64,000 nt of DNA. It comes from Pseudomonadota bacterium (GTDB lineage Bacteria > Pseudomonadota > Alphaproteobacteria > Sphingomonadales > Sphingomonadaceae). The stretch lies in contig JAEXAW010000012.1 in assembly GCA_023458055.1 (NCBI GenBank), forward strand, positions 33,951-97,950. The letters run 5' to 3'. Positions 33,474 to 43,078 of this stretch are shown piece after piece. The notes under the pieces were generated by a model. The model worked only from the letters and a program-made list of their open reading frames with translations, was not told the origin of the DNA and made no database searches. The position numbers were made by a program, and so were the translations under genes. How positions within the stretch are numbered: position 1 is the stretch's first letter; every line of letters begins with the position of its first letter.

Positions 33474-34403
33474 ATGTCTGCTGTGACTGCTGCTACCGTA
33501 AAGGAACTGCGCGAACGTTCGGGCGCGGGGATGATGGATTGCAAAAAGGCGCTGGCTGAAACCAATGGCGACATTGAAGCTGCGGTTGACTGGCTGCGCA
33601 CCAAGGGCCTTGCGGCTGCCGCGAAGAAGTCGAGCCGCACCGCCGCTGAAGGTCTCGTTGGCGTTGCGACCAACGGCACCAAGGGTTCGGTTGTCGAAGT
33701 CAATTCGGAAACCGACTTTGTTGCCAAGAACGAACAGTTCCAGGATTTTGTCCGCAACGTGTCGCAGGTTGCGCTTGAAACCGGGGCTGCGGATGCGGAT
33801 GCGCTGCTCGCAGCTAACTATCCGGCTGGCGGCACGGTGCAGGATGCGCTCACCAACAATGTTGCGACCATCGGTGAAAACCAGACGGTTCGCCGCGTGA
33901 AGAACCTCGCGGTCAAGGAAGGCGCGGTTGTGGCTTATGTGCACAATGCAGCGGCCACCAACCTTGGCAAGATCGGCGTGCTTGTGGCGCTCGAAAGCTC
34001 GGCTGGTGCCGATGTGCTCGAACCGCTCGGCAAGCAGATCGCGATGCATATTGCGGCGGCTTTCCCGCTCGCGCTCAATGGCGACGGCCTTGATGCCGAA
34101 ACGGTTGCGCGTGAACGCGCTATCGCGGAAGAAAAGGCTGCCGAAAGCGGCAAGCCGGCTGACGTGGTCGCCAAGATGGTCGATGGCGCGATTGCCAAGT
34201 ATCGCAAGGAAAATGCGCTCCTGTCGCAGTTGTTCGTGATGGACGGCAAGACTCCGGTCGCGGAAGTTGTCGCGGCGGCTGGCCGTGAGGCTGGCGCTAC
34301 GATCACGCTCACCGACTATGCGCGTTTCCAGCTCGGCGAAGGCATTGAGAAAAAGGAAAGCGATTTCGCGGCAGAAGTCGCGGCTGCGGTTGGCGGGGCG
34401 TAA
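33474..34403 (+). CDS. tsf: Translation elongation factor Ts
   Basis: A 309-residue EF-Ts: N-terminal UBA-like domain (VKELRERSGAGMMDCKKALAETNGDIEAAVDWLRTKG), core EF-Tu-interacting part (VEVNSETDFVAKNEQFQDFV) and C-terminal half to FQLGEGIEKKESDFAAEVA. It reloads EF-Tu with GTP. ATG behind GAAGGAAG. It lies 135 bases after rpsB, as in most bacteria. Confidence 0.98.
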   Translation: MSAVTAATVKELRERSGAGMMDCKKALAETNGDIEAAVDWLRTKGLAAAAKKSSRTAAEGLVGVATNGTKGSVVEVNSETDFVAKNEQFQDFVRNVSQVALETGAADADALLAANYPAGGTVQDALTNNVATIGENQTVRRVKNLAVKEGAVVAYVHNAAATNLGKIGVLVALESSAGADVLEPLGKQIAMHIAAAFPLALNGDGLDAETVARERAIAEEKAAESGKPADVVAKMVDGAIAKYRKENALLSQLFVMDGKTPVAEVVAAAGREAGATITLTDYARFQLGEGIEKKESDFAAEVAAAVGGA

Positions 34404-34426
34404 GAAGCGCGCCGCTCAACTGCTGG

Positions 34427-34515
34427 CGTCATGCTGAACTTGTTTCAGCATCCGTAGGGAGGTGGTCCCTCGATAGCGCGGGACGTATGGACCCTGAAAC
34501 AAGTTCAGGGTGACG
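34427..34515. repeat. REP-like palindromic repeat
   Basis: Left arm GTCATGCTGAACTTGTTTCAG and right arm CCCTGAAACAAGTTCAGGGTGAC are inverted copies (CTGAACTTGTTTCAG / CTGAAACAAGTTCAG) enclosing a spacer with a second, GC-rich inverted repeat (GGAGGTGGTCCCTC). Such palindromes of the GTCACCCTGAACTTGTTTCAGG type are spread through many sphingomonad genomes between genes. It lies between tsf and pyrH and may form a long hairpin in the transcript. Confidence 0.65.
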
Positions 34516-34636
34516 GTAAGTAGAGGCTATTTTCAATTGAGACTATGGCGCGGCTCCCCTATGGTCCGCGCCATAATCTTGTGGGGCGTTGAGCCCCGCG
34601 CGTCAAGTAACTGAATTTTCTTGGGAAAACATCATC

Positions 34637-35353
34637 ATGAGCTATCGCCGAATCCTTTTGAAGCTATCCGGCGAAGCGTTGATGGGCCCTAACCAGTTCG
34701 GCATCGACCCCGAAACGGTCGCGAGCATGGCCGCCGAGATCAAGACCGCCAAAGCGCATGATCTTGAAATTTGCCTCGTCATCGGCGGCGGCAATATTTT
34801 CCGGGGCATGGCTGGCGCGGCCAAGGGGATGGACCGTGCGCAGGCCGACTATATGGGGATGCTCGCGACGGTGATGAACGCGCTCGCCATGCAGAATGCA
34901 CTCGAACAGATTGGCGTCCAGACCCGCGTGCAATCCGCCATCCAGATGGATCAGGTCTGCGAACCCGTTATCCGCCGCCGCGCGATGCGCCATCTGGAAA
35001 AGGGGAGGGTAGTAATCTTCGCCGCCGGCGTCGGCAGTCCCTTCTTCACGACCGACAGCGGCGCTGCCCTGCGCGCGGCTGAAATGAAATGCCAGGCGCT
35101 GTTCAAGGGAACCAGCGTCGATGGTATCTATGACGCCGATCCCAAGCTGGTACCCGACGCCCAGCGCTATCGCCGCGTCAGCTATACCAAGGTATTGGCC
35201 GACGACCTCAAGGTCATGGACGCATCCGCCGTCGCGCTTTGCCGCGACAATAATATCCCGATCGTGGTGTTCAACATCCGCCAGCCGGGCAATCTTGCCC
35301 GCGTGCTGGCCGGAGAAGGGGTCACCACCATCGTCAGCAATCAGGAGGAATAA
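34637..35353 (+). CDS. pyrH: Uridylate kinase (UMP kinase)
   Basis: A 238-residue UMP kinase of the amino-acid kinase fold: ILLKLSGEALMGPNQFGID at the start, EICLVIGGGNIFRGMAGA, ADYMGMLATVMNALAMQ, FTTDSGAALRAAEM, and DADPKLVPDA. It phosphorylates UMP to UDP. Start ATG 34637 is chosen because the extension upstream is not conserved. frr begins 3 bases after its stop, so they are co-transcribed. Confidence 0.97.
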   Translation: MSYRRILLKLSGEALMGPNQFGIDPETVASMAAEIKTAKAHDLEICLVIGGGNIFRGMAGAAKGMDRAQADYMGMLATVMNALAMQNALEQIGVQTRVQSAIQMDQVCEPVIRRRAMRHLEKGRVVIFAAGVGSPFFTTDSGAALRAAEMKCQALFKGTSVDGIYDADPKLVPDAQRYRRVSYTKVLADDLKVMDASAVALCRDNNIPIVVFNIRQPGNLARVLAGEGVTTIVSNQEE

Positions 35354-35356
35354 TCG

Positions 35357-35914
35357 ATGCCGAAATATGACAAGGCCGATGTCGAACGCCGCATGACCGG
35401 TGCCGTGGAATCGTTGAAGCATGACCTTCAAGGCCTGCGCACGGGCCGTGCCAATGTGACCTTGCTCGACCCGGTTCAGGTCGAGGTTTATGGGGCGAAC
35501 ATGCCGCTCAACCAGGTCGCGACCGTATCGGCGCCTGAACCGCGCATGCTGTCGGTGCAGGTGTGGGATAAATCCAACCTCACGCCGGTGGAAAAAGCGA
35601 TCCGCTCGGCGGGGCTCGGCCTTAACCCGATCACCGATGGCCAGACAATCCGTCTGCCGATCCCAGATATGACCGAAGAGCGCCGCAAGGAACTGTCCAA
35701 GGTTGCCGGCCAATATGCCGAGAAGGCTCGCGTTGCGATCCGCAACGTCCGCCGCGATGCGATGGATGACATCAAGACCGACGAGAATAAGAAAGAAATC
35801 TCCGAGGACGACAAGAAGCGGCTCGAAACCGAAGTGCAGAAGATGACCGACAAGGCCATCGGCGATGCCGACGCGGCGGCGGCGGCCAAGGAAAAGGAAA
35901 TCCTCGGCCAATAA
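35357..35914 (+). CDS. frr: Ribosome recycling factor
   Basis: A 185-residue RRF: KYDKADVERRMTGAVESLKHDLQGLRTGRANVTLLDPVQVEVYG at the N-terminus, the hinge and second domain with IRLPIPDMTEERRKELSK and VAIRNVRRDAMD. It separates ribosomal subunits with EF-G after termination. The ATG follows GAGGAATAATCG directly after pyrH. Confidence 0.98.
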   Translation: MPKYDKADVERRMTGAVESLKHDLQGLRTGRANVTLLDPVQVEVYGANMPLNQVATVSAPEPRMLSVQVWDKSNLTPVEKAIRSAGLGLNPITDGQTIRLPIPDMTEERRKELSKVAGQYAEKARVAIRNVRRDAMDDIKTDENKKEISEDDKKRLETEVQKMTDKAIGDADAAAAAKEKEILGQ

Positions 35915-35941
35915 GCCGGGTTTGTCCGAATCGTAGCACCC

Positions 35942-36634
35942 GTGTCATCTGAAACCGCCCAGTCGCCCGCCCGCCACGTCGCCATCATCATGGATGGCAA
36001 TGGCCGCTGGGCGAAGAAGCGGCTGCTGCCCCGTTTTGCGGGGCATAAGGCGGGTGTCGAAACCGTCCGCAAAATCGCGCGTGCTGCCCGCGAGATGGGG
36101 CTTGAAGCCCTGACGCTCTACGCTTTTTCCAGCGAGAATTGGAAGCGGCCCGAGGATGAAGTGGGCGACCTTATGGGATTGCTCAAGCGCTTCATCCAGG
36201 CCGATATTGACGAGTTTGACGCCAACAATGTCCGGCTCAAGATTATCGGCAATTACAAAGCCTTGGCGCCCGATATTGTGACCTTACTGGATGATGCGAT
36301 TGCGCGCACGGCGGACAATAGGGGATCGACGCTGGTGGTCGCGCTCAACTATGGAGCGCAGGATGAACTGGTGCGCGCGGCACAAGCGGCTGCGGCTAAT
36401 GGCGGGATCAGCGCGGCAGGGATTGAGGCGCATCTTGATACGGCTGAACTGCCGCCGCTCGACCTCATCATCCGCACCTCGGGGGAGCAGCGCCTCTCCA
36501 ATTTCCTGTTGTGGCAGGCGGCCTATGCCGAGCTTTATTTCACAGACATATTGTGGCCCGATTTCACGCCTAAACATTTGGGCGACGCCCTGGACGCCTT
36601 TGCCGGGCGCAACCGGAGATATGGCGGTTTATGA
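35942..36634 (+). CDS. uppS: Di-trans,poly-cis-decaprenylcistransferase (undecaprenyl pyrophosphate synthase)
   Basis: A 230-residue cis-prenyltransferase, GTG start. Catalytic motif HVAIIMDGNGRWAKKRLLPRFAGHKAG with the essential Asp at the N-terminus, and LYAFSSENWKRPEDEV, with a C-terminal RTSGEQRLSNFLLWQ region that binds the second diphosphate. It makes the C55 lipid carrier for peptidoglycan. It overlaps cdsA by 4 bases. Confidence 0.97.
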   Translation: MSSETAQSPARHVAIIMDGNGRWAKKRLLPRFAGHKAGVETVRKIARAAREMGLEALTLYAFSSENWKRPEDEVGDLMGLLKRFIQADIDEFDANNVRLKIIGNYKALAPDIVTLLDDAIARTADNRGSTLVVALNYGAQDELVRAAQAAAANGGISAAGIEAHLDTAELPPLDLIIRTSGEQRLSNFLLWQAAYAELYFTDILWPDFTPKHLGDALDAFAGRNRRYGGL

Positions 36635-37329
36635 CCGAAACGAGTGTCCCCTCGGACAGCATGACAGCCCAAAAGAAGAATAGCGATCTCGGCGTCCGCG
36701 CGGTTTCCGGCGTGGTGATGATTGCGGTTGCGGTCGGTGCGTTATGGGCGGGTGGCGGAATTTTCGCCGCGCTCGTGCTGGCGGCGGCGCTTGCGATGCT
36801 GTGGGAATGGCACGGCCTCAGCATGAAGATGCCGTTGACGACGGGTGGCCGCTATGGCTGGCTGGCGGGCGGTTTACTGTATGTAGGGGCAGGCGCGGCC
36901 GCGCTGTTTGTGGTGCGCGAGGCGATGGGTTTTGTGGGCGCGCTGTGGCTTATGGCAACGGTGTGGGCGACGGATATCGGCGCTTATTTCGCCGGGCGCA
37001 GCATCGGTGGACCCAAGATTGCCCCTGCCATCTCGCCTTCCAAAACCTGGGCGGGGCTCGGTGGCGGGATGGTCGCGGCGGCGCTGGTGAGTTGGGGCAT
37101 CGGCAAATGGAGCGGATCGGACGCGGGGCTTTATCTGCTAGGCGCGCCGATGGCGGTGCTCGCTCAAGCAGGCGATTTCTTTGAAAGCTGGATGAAACGG
37201 CGCGCAGGGGTCAAGGATTCGAGCAATCTGATCCCCGGCCATGGCGGCGTGCTCGACCGGCTCGACGGGCTGCTCCCGGTCGCCATCGCCATTGGCGCGA
37301 TTATCTGGTTCGGCGGAGCGTCGGCTTGA
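36631..37329 (+). CDS. cdsA: Phosphatidate cytidylyltransferase (CDP-diglyceride synthase)
   Basis: A 232-residue integral membrane protein, slightly shorter than the usual 270. Hydrophobic segments with ALWAGGGIFAALVLAAALA and ATVWATDIGAYFAGRSIGGPKIAPAISPSKTWAGLGGG, the family signature, followed by DSSNLIPGHGGVLDRLDGLL. It forms CDP-diacylglycerol, substrate of PssA. ATGA overlap with uppS and 4-base overlap with dxr indicate translational coupling. Confidence 0.95.
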   Translation: MTETSVPSDSMTAQKKNSDLGVRAVSGVVMIAVAVGALWAGGGIFAALVLAAALAMLWEWHGLSMKMPLTTGGRYGWLAGGLLYVGAGAAALFVVREAMGFVGALWLMATVWATDIGAYFAGRSIGGPKIAPAISPSKTWAGLGGGMVAAALVSWGIGKWSGSDAGLYLLGAPMAVLAQAGDFFESWMKRRAGVKDSSNLIPGHGGVLDRLDGLLPVAIAIGAIIWFGGASA

Positions 37330-38489
37330 CCCAACGCAGCATTTCGATTTTCGGTGCTACCGGCTCGATCGGGCAATCGACGTTAGACCTTGTTCGCCGC
37401 AATCGGGATCAGTGGCGGGTAGTGGCGCTGACCGCACACAGCGATGTCGCAGGCCTCGCGGCCCTCGCGTGGGAATTTGACGCGGAGGTGGCGGTCATCG
37501 GGGATGCGCCGCGCGCTGGCGATCTCGACACGGCGCTGAACGGCAGCAATATAGGTCGCGCGGCCGGAGCGGAAGCATTGGTCGATGCCGCGCGCATGGG
37601 TGCGGATCTCACTATGGCCGCGATTGTCGGCTGCGCAGGACTTGCGCCGACCATGGCCGCGCTTGAGGCGGGCAAGACCGTGGCGCTCGCCAACAAGGAA
37701 TCACTGGTCTCCGCGGGCGATCTGATGATGGCGGCGGCTGCCAAGTCCGGCGCTACGCTACTCCCTGTCGACAGCGAGCATAATGCCATCTTTCAATGCC
37801 TTGCGGGCGGGCGCATCGCCGACGTACGCCGCATTACCCTGACCGCCAGCGGTGGACCCTTCCGCGCGCGCAGCCTCGACGAGATGCGCCACGTCACGCC
37901 CGAACAAGCGGTCGCGCACCCCAATTGGTCGATGGGCGCGAAGATTTCCGTCGATAGCGCGACGATGATGAACAAGGGGCTGGAACTCATTGAGGCGCAT
38001 CATCTGTTCCCGGTGGGGCATGACGCCATCGAGATTATCGTGCACCCGCAATCGGTCATCCACAGTCTGGTCGAGTTTCAGGATCGTTCGACGCTGGCGC
38101 AGTTGGGGTCGCCCGACATGCGTATCCCGATTGCCTCTGCGCTGGCCTGGCCAGTGCGGATGGAAACGCCGTGCGTGCCGCTAGACCTTGCGACAATCGG
38201 CAAGCTCGAATTTGAAGCGCCCGACCCCGTGCGCTTCCCGGCATTGCGCCTTGCGCGTCATGCGATAGAGCTTGGCGGCGCGCGTCCGGCACAACTCAAT
38301 GCGGCGAATGAAACCGCTGTCGCCGCCTTTCTCGACCGGCGTATCGGTTTTCTTGACATCGCGGCAATTGTCGAAGCGGTTCTGGACCGCTATAGCCCCG
38401 CAACGCCAAGCAGTTTGGCGGATATTTATGCGGCGGATGCAGAAGCCCGCCGCGTTGCAACAATCCTGGTGGAGAGCAAGGCGGCGTGA
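37326..38489 (+). CDS. dxr: 1-deoxy-D-xylulose 5-phosphate reductoisomerase
   Basis: A 387-residue DXP reductoisomerase of the MEP isoprenoid pathway, TTG start overlapping the cdsA stop by 4 bases. Motifs: NADPH loop ISIFGATGSIGQSTLDLV, ALANKESLVSAGDLMM, the metal site around LLPVDSEHNAIFQCL, SGGPFRARS, and HPNWSMGAKISVDSATMMNKGLELIEAHHLF. It supplies precursors for the UppS product made one gene earlier. It also overlaps rseP by 4 bases. Confidence 0.97.
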   Translation: MTQRSISIFGATGSIGQSTLDLVRRNRDQWRVVALTAHSDVAGLAALAWEFDAEVAVIGDAPRAGDLDTALNGSNIGRAAGAEALVDAARMGADLTMAAIVGCAGLAPTMAALEAGKTVALANKESLVSAGDLMMAAAAKSGATLLPVDSEHNAIFQCLAGGRIADVRRITLTASGGPFRARSLDEMRHVTPEQAVAHPNWSMGAKISVDSATMMNKGLELIEAHHLFPVGHDAIEIIVHPQSVIHSLVEFQDRSTLAQLGSPDMRIPIASALAWPVRMETPCVPLDLATIGKLEFEAPDPVRFPALRLARHAIELGGARPAQLNAANETAVAAFLDRRIGFLDIAAIVEAVLDRYSPATPSSLADIYAADAEARRVATILVESKAA

Positions 38490-39619
38490 TTCAATCTCCC
38501 GGCTTCCTGTTGACGATATTAGCTTTTTTGCTCGTGCTCGGGCCGCTGGTGTTTGTCCACGAGCTGGGCCACTATCTGGTCGCGCGCTGGCTCGGCGTAC
38601 GGTCAGAGACTTTTTCGGTCGGATTCGGTCGGGAAATTGCAGGCTTTACCGACAAGCGCGGCACGCGTTGGAAGTTCGGCTGGATGCCACTGGGTGGCTA
38701 TGTCCAATTTGCGGGCGACATGAATCCGGCAAGCCAACCGGGCGATGTGCCGATTGAATCAACGCCCGAAGAGCGCGCGGGCATGTTCCAGACGCAGCCG
38801 ATCTGGAAACGCGCGGCGATTGTGTTTGCGGGCCCCGCAATCAATTTCCTTTTTGCTTTCCTCATCCTGATGGGCTTTGCGGTTGCTTATGGACAATCGG
38901 TGACGCCGCCGGTGATTGGCGAGGTGATGCCAAATTCTGCGGCCGCGAAAGCGGGTTTGCAGGTTGGGGATCGGATCACGGCCATAGACGGCAATGAGGT
39001 CACTCTGTTCGAAGAAGTCGCGCAATCGGTCCTGCTGCAAGCCAACAAGCCGGTTACGATCAAATTTGAACGACAGGGGCAGGCCAAGGAAATCAGCTTC
39101 ACGCTCCAGGAAATCAGCGAAACAGACCAGTTCGGCAATGTTCACAAGCGCGGAGGTATGGGCATTCGTAGCGCAGGAATCGAGCGCGCACCCGTCTCGC
39201 TGATTGAAGCGCCCGTTGTGGCAGCGGGCCAGATGAAGACCATTCTCAATATGATGGTCGAAGGCCTGCGGCAGATCATCATGGGACAGCGCACCGTCAA
39301 GGACCTTGGCGGGCCGCTCAAAATTGCCAAACAGTCCGGGGAACAGCTTGCCCTTGGCTGGGAGCCGCTCATCATGTTGATGGCGTTTGTTTCCATCAAT
39401 CTTGGGTTCATCAATTTGCTGCCACTGCCCATGCTGGACGGTGGGCATTTGCTTTTTTATGCGATAGAGGCCGTTCGCCGTAAACCGGCCAATCCGAAAG
39501 TCCAGGAATGGGTATTCCGGGTTGGCTTGGCGATGGTGGCGACGCTGTTCCTAGTCGTTACGTTTAACGATCTGGACAGTTTTGGAGTGTGGAATCGCCT
39601 TGCTGGCTTGATTGGCTAG
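38486..39619 (+). CDS. rseP: Site-2 metalloprotease RseP-like
   Basis: A 377-residue intramembrane zinc protease. GTG start overlapping dxr by 4 bases. First membrane helix carries VFVHELGHYLVARWLGV (zinc motif HELGH at residues 25-29); the partner aspartate is in LPLPMLDGGHLLFY near residue 318. One PDZ domain (about 125-200: VIGEVMPNSAAAKAGLQVGDRITAIDG). It cuts membrane-bound anti-sigma factors or signal peptide remnants in envelope stress. Position directly upstream of bamA agrees with family synteny. Confidence 0.96.
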   Translation: MIQSPGFLLTILAFLLVLGPLVFVHELGHYLVARWLGVRSETFSVGFGREIAGFTDKRGTRWKFGWMPLGGYVQFAGDMNPASQPGDVPIESTPEERAGMFQTQPIWKRAAIVFAGPAINFLFAFLILMGFAVAYGQSVTPPVIGEVMPNSAAAKAGLQVGDRITAIDGNEVTLFEEVAQSVLLQANKPVTIKFERQGQAKEISFTLQEISETDQFGNVHKRGGMGIRSAGIERAPVSLIEAPVVAAGQMKTILNMMVEGLRQIIMGQRTVKDLGGPLKIAKQSGEQLALGWEPLIMLMAFVSINLGFINLLPLPMLDGGHLLFYAIEAVRRKPANPKVQEWVFRVGLAMVATLFLVVTFNDLDSFGVWNRLAGLIG

Positions 39620-39684
39620 CGCGCATGGGGCAGGGAGGCACGCCGGTTGCGCCAGACAGGGCGAGGCGGCTTGGAAAATTGATT

Positions 39685-42471
39685 ATGGATGAAGGACAAA
39701 TGCGGGTGAGTGCCAATACCAATCAAGGCGACGGCCAGATTCAATTTTCGCGCCGCATTATGGCATCGTTGCTGACTGGCACGATTTTGGTGTCGATGGC
39801 CGTGCCTGCTGCCGCCCAAACCGCGCAGCCGACGACGACGGCTCAGCCGACCACTACCCAGCCTGTGGCGGTCGCTGCGCCTGAAGCCAGCACCATTCGC
39901 TCGGTTGTGGTGGTCGGCAATCAGCGCCTCGAGCCGGACACGGTGTTGTCTTACATCCGTTTGCGCCCGGGTCAGCCCTACACCCGCGCGTCGCTCGATC
40001 AGGCCCTCAAGGATCTGTACGAAACCGAGCTATTCGCCGACGCGCAGATTACCGATAATGCGGGCGCGCTCGTCATCCAGGTCAAGGAAAACCCGGTTAT
40101 CAACCGTGTAATTCTTGAAGGAAATAAGCGCCTCAAGGAAGACAAAATCCGCCCGGAAATCAAGTTGCAGGCGCGGCAGATTTACACGCGGTCAAAAGTT
40201 CGCGCCGATGTTGCGCGTATCCTTGAACTTTATAAGCGCCAAGGTCGCTATGCTGCCACCGTCGAACCAAAAATGGTGCAACTCGACCAGAACCGCGTCG
40301 ATATTGTGTTCGAAATTAACGAAGGCCCGAAATCCAAGGTTCGCCAGATCAACATCATCGGCAATGATAATTTCTCCGATGGCGAATTGCGCGGCGAAAT
40401 GGCGACCAAGCAAGCGGGACTCACCTCGATCCTCAGCGGTAATACCAGCTATGACCCGGATCGCATGGCTTATGACCAGCAGAAGCTGCGTCAATTCTAT
40501 CTGACCCAAGGCTATGCCGATTTCCGCGTGGTCTCGGCGGTCGCCGAACTTACCAGCGATAAGCAGGACTTCATCATCACCTATGTGGTCGAAGAGGGCG
40601 AACGCTACAAATTCGGCGATGTGAAAATCGAAAGCGATCTGCGCGATTTCCGCCCGGAGATGCTGAACAACGCCCTCCCGATGAAGAAGGGGGATTGGTA
40701 TAACGCCAAGCAGGTCGAAGATACGGTTGAACGCCTCAACGAAACGGCGGGCGCGTTCGGTTATGCTTTTGCGGACATCGAACCACAATTTTCGCGCGAT
40801 AAAGACGCGAAAACCATGTCGATCCTGTTCAAGGTTGGCGAATCGCCGCGCGTTTATGTCGAGCGCATTGATGTGAACGGTAATACGCTGACGCAGGACA
40901 AGGTCGTCCGCCGCGAGTTCCGTTTGAACGAAGGCGATGCGTTCAATACGTTCGCGGTCAAGCGTTCGGAAAACCGCATCAACTCGCTCGGCTATTTCCA
41001 GGAAAATCTCAAGATCGAACAGAAGCCTGGCAGTGCTCCGGATCGTATCGTGCTTGAGGCGAATGTCGAAGAAAAATCGACGGGCGAACTCCAATTGTCG
41101 GCCGGTTTTTCCAGTATCGAAAATTTCATCCTGAACGGTTCGATCCGCCAGCGTAACTTCCGCGGCAAGGGTCAGCAGCTCAGCGCATCGGTCAACTGGT
41201 CGAGCTATTCCAAGTCGGCGGAGCTGGGCTTTACCGAACCCTATCTGTTTGACCGCAACATTGCGCTCAGCGGCAGTATTTATCGCCGTGATTTGAACTC
41301 GTTCAACTTCATCAACTCGAATGAGCGCAAGACGACCTTTGAGCAATCGACGACTGGTGCGGCGATCCGCGTCGGCGTGCCGCTGACCGAATATATGACC
41401 TTGCAAGGTCGTTATACGTTCAACATGGACAAGGTCAGCCTTGACAAAGACCTCTATTATTTCGGCGGGCAGTGTGATCCTCTGGTTGCCGGTCGCTATC
41501 TTTGCGACGCCATCGGCAAACGTACGACCTCGCTCCTCGGCTATACGCTGGCTTATGACGCGCGCGACAACAGCCTACGCCCGACGCGCGGCCATAGCGT
41601 CGCGCTCAGTCAGGATTTCGCAGGCCTCGGCGGGGACGTCAAATATCTGAAGTCGTCGCTCAACGCCGATAAATATTGGAATCTGGGCAAGGGGTTTGTC
41701 TTCTCGCTGCAGGCTCAGGGCGGTTATATCCACCCATTCGAAAAGAGCCGCGGCGTCGGCATTGATAAGATTCGTTTGAATGACCGCTGGTTCCTTGGCG
41801 AACCGCAGATGCGCGGGTTTGACATCCGCGGCATTGGCCCGCGTGTACTCAAATATTATGCGGCGGCGGACAGCAAGGCTTCGATCGATATCACCGATCC
41901 GGCCAATCCGGTCTTTAACCTTGATCGCAAACAGGCTGTTGACGACGCGCTCGGCGGCCGCGCTTATTATATGGGTCGTGCGGAGCTTGAAATTCCGCTT
42001 GGCTCGGGCGGAAAATCCATGGGTCTGCGTCCTTCCGTATTTGTCGATGTTGGCTCGGTATGGAGTGTAAAGACGCCGGTTTTGACGACGCTCGAATATT
42101 TCAAAGACGACGCCGTAGGAAAATATGGGAACGGCATCGGTGACGGTAAGATTAAATCGCTGTGTCGCAATGCCTCTACCGGTGCGACGCAGTTTATGGG
42201 GCAGATCACAGTTCCGGGTGACCCCAATGCCAATCCGCCCATACCGGACTCAACGGCTACTGCCTGCGATACGGCCAACGGCTTTAGCCCGCTTTCACCG
42301 TTTGAAGAGCGCTTCTACGGCAATAGCGCAAGCCCGCGCCTCTCAATTGGCTTTGGCGTAAACTGGAATTCGCCCTTCGGTCCGTTCCGTATCGACGTCG
42401 CCAAAGCCCTGCTAAAAAAACCCGGGGACGATACCAAATTGTTCACATTTAACGTAGGAACTCAATTCTGA
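39685..42471 (+). CDS. bamA: Outer membrane protein assembly factor BamA
   Basis: A 928-residue BamA (start ATG 39685; ATG 39700 behind GAAGGA is an alternative; reading back to 39589 overlaps rseP and is unlikely). After a signal peptide (MASLLTGTILVSMAVPAAAQ, with a Thr/Pro/Gln stretch) come five POTRA domains (IRSVVVVGNQRLEPDTVLSY begins the first) and the 16-strand barrel (NFRGKGQQLSASVNW to the end), closing with FRIDVAKALLKKPGDDTKLFTFNVGTQF. Extracellular loops are long and contain paired cysteines (QCDPLVAGRYLCD; SLCRNASTG...ATACDTANG), probably disulphides. It inserts beta-barrel proteins into the outer membrane. Confidence 0.96.
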   Translation: MDEGQMRVSANTNQGDGQIQFSRRIMASLLTGTILVSMAVPAAAQTAQPTTTAQPTTTQPVAVAAPEASTIRSVVVVGNQRLEPDTVLSYIRLRPGQPYTRASLDQALKDLYETELFADAQITDNAGALVIQVKENPVINRVILEGNKRLKEDKIRPEIKLQARQIYTRSKVRADVARILELYKRQGRYAATVEPKMVQLDQNRVDIVFEINEGPKSKVRQINIIGNDNFSDGELRGEMATKQAGLTSILSGNTSYDPDRMAYDQQKLRQFYLTQGYADFRVVSAVAELTSDKQDFIITYVVEEGERYKFGDVKIESDLRDFRPEMLNNALPMKKGDWYNAKQVEDTVERLNETAGAFGYAFADIEPQFSRDKDAKTMSILFKVGESPRVYVERIDVNGNTLTQDKVVRREFRLNEGDAFNTFAVKRSENRINSLGYFQENLKIEQKPGSAPDRIVLEANVEEKSTGELQLSAGFSSIENFILNGSIRQRNFRGKGQQLSASVNWSSYSKSAELGFTEPYLFDRNIALSGSIYRRDLNSFNFINSNERKTTFEQSTTGAAIRVGVPLTEYMTLQGRYTFNMDKVSLDKDLYYFGGQCDPLVAGRYLCDAIGKRTTSLLGYTLAYDARDNSLRPTRGHSVALSQDFAGLGGDVKYLKSSLNADKYWNLGKGFVFSLQAQGGYIHPFEKSRGVGIDKIRLNDRWFLGEPQMRGFDIRGIGPRVLKYYAAADSKASIDITDPANPVFNLDRKQAVDDALGGRAYYMGRAELEIPLGSGGKSMGLRPSVFVDVGSVWSVKTPVLTTLEYFKDDAVGKYGNGIGDGKIKSLCRNASTGATQFMGQITVPGDPNANPPIPDSTATACDTANGFSPLSPFEERFYGNSASPRLSIGFGVNWNSPFGPFRIDVAKALLKKPGDDTKLFTFNVGTQF

Positions 42472-43073
42472 TGAAAAAATACCTTATTTCTGCCGCTGCG
42501 CTTGGTTTGGTTGCGGCTATTCCGTCGGCTGCTGCCGCGCAAAAACTTCCCGCAGCCGTTGTTGCGGTAGTCGACAGCGACCGCATCTTTGCTGAATGCA
42601 CCGCATGCAAGGCGGCTTCGGCGCAGTTGCAGACGCAGATCCAGCAGATGCAACAGCGCGCACAGCAACTCGGCCAGCCGCTCCAGACTGAAGCGCAGGC
42701 GCTCGACGCAGCCGTCAAGGCGCTCAATGGCAAACAACCTGATGCCGCTCTCCAGCAGCGTGCCACCGCGTTCCAGCAAAAGCAGGGCGCAGCACAGCAA
42801 GAACTGGCTCAGCGCGAACAGACCATCGGTCGTAACCGCGCCTATGTCGCACAGCAGATCCAGCAGAAGCTGAACCCGATCATTTCCCAGCAAATGACAG
42901 CGCGCGGTGCAAATATTGCGGTTGATACCGGCGCAACGCTGGCGATTTCCAAGACAGTCGATATCACCGATGGCGTATTGGCGGAACTCAACCGTCAGCT
43001 GCCGAGCGTAAGCACAACGGCTCCGGCAGCTCCGGCTCCGGCCGCACCCGCACCAGCGCCGACGGGTCGCTAA
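42471..43073 (+). CDS. skp: OmpH/Skp-family periplasmic chaperone
   Basis: A 200-residue exported protein overlapping the bamA stop by 1 base. Signal peptide (MKKYLISAAALGLVAAIPSAAAAQ), then KLPAAVVAVVDSDRIFAECTACKAAS, a long Gln/Ala-rich coiled-coil (QLQTQIQQMQQRAQQLG...), and a Pro/Ala-rich C-terminal tail (APAAPAPAAPAPAP). Skp-like trimers keep outer-membrane proteins unfolded in the periplasm for BamA. Two cysteines (CTAC) near residue 43 are unusual for the family. Confidence 0.88.
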   Translation: MKKYLISAAALGLVAAIPSAAAAQKLPAAVVAVVDSDRIFAECTACKAASAQLQTQIQQMQQRAQQLGQPLQTEAQALDAAVKALNGKQPDAALQQRATAFQQKQGAAQQELAQREQTIGRNRAYVAQQIQQKLNPIISQQMTARGANIAVDTGATLAISKTVDITDGVLAELNRQLPSVSTTAPAAPAPAAPAPAPTGR

Positions 43074-43078
43074 GCGTC

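Noticed and set aside
34664..35911. A 415-codon minus-strand frame opposite pyrH and frr
   Set aside because: Antisense shadow of two conserved genes.
40192..41406. A 404-codon minus-strand frame inside bamA
   Set aside because: Antisense shadow of the POTRA and barrel region; no motif or ribosome site.
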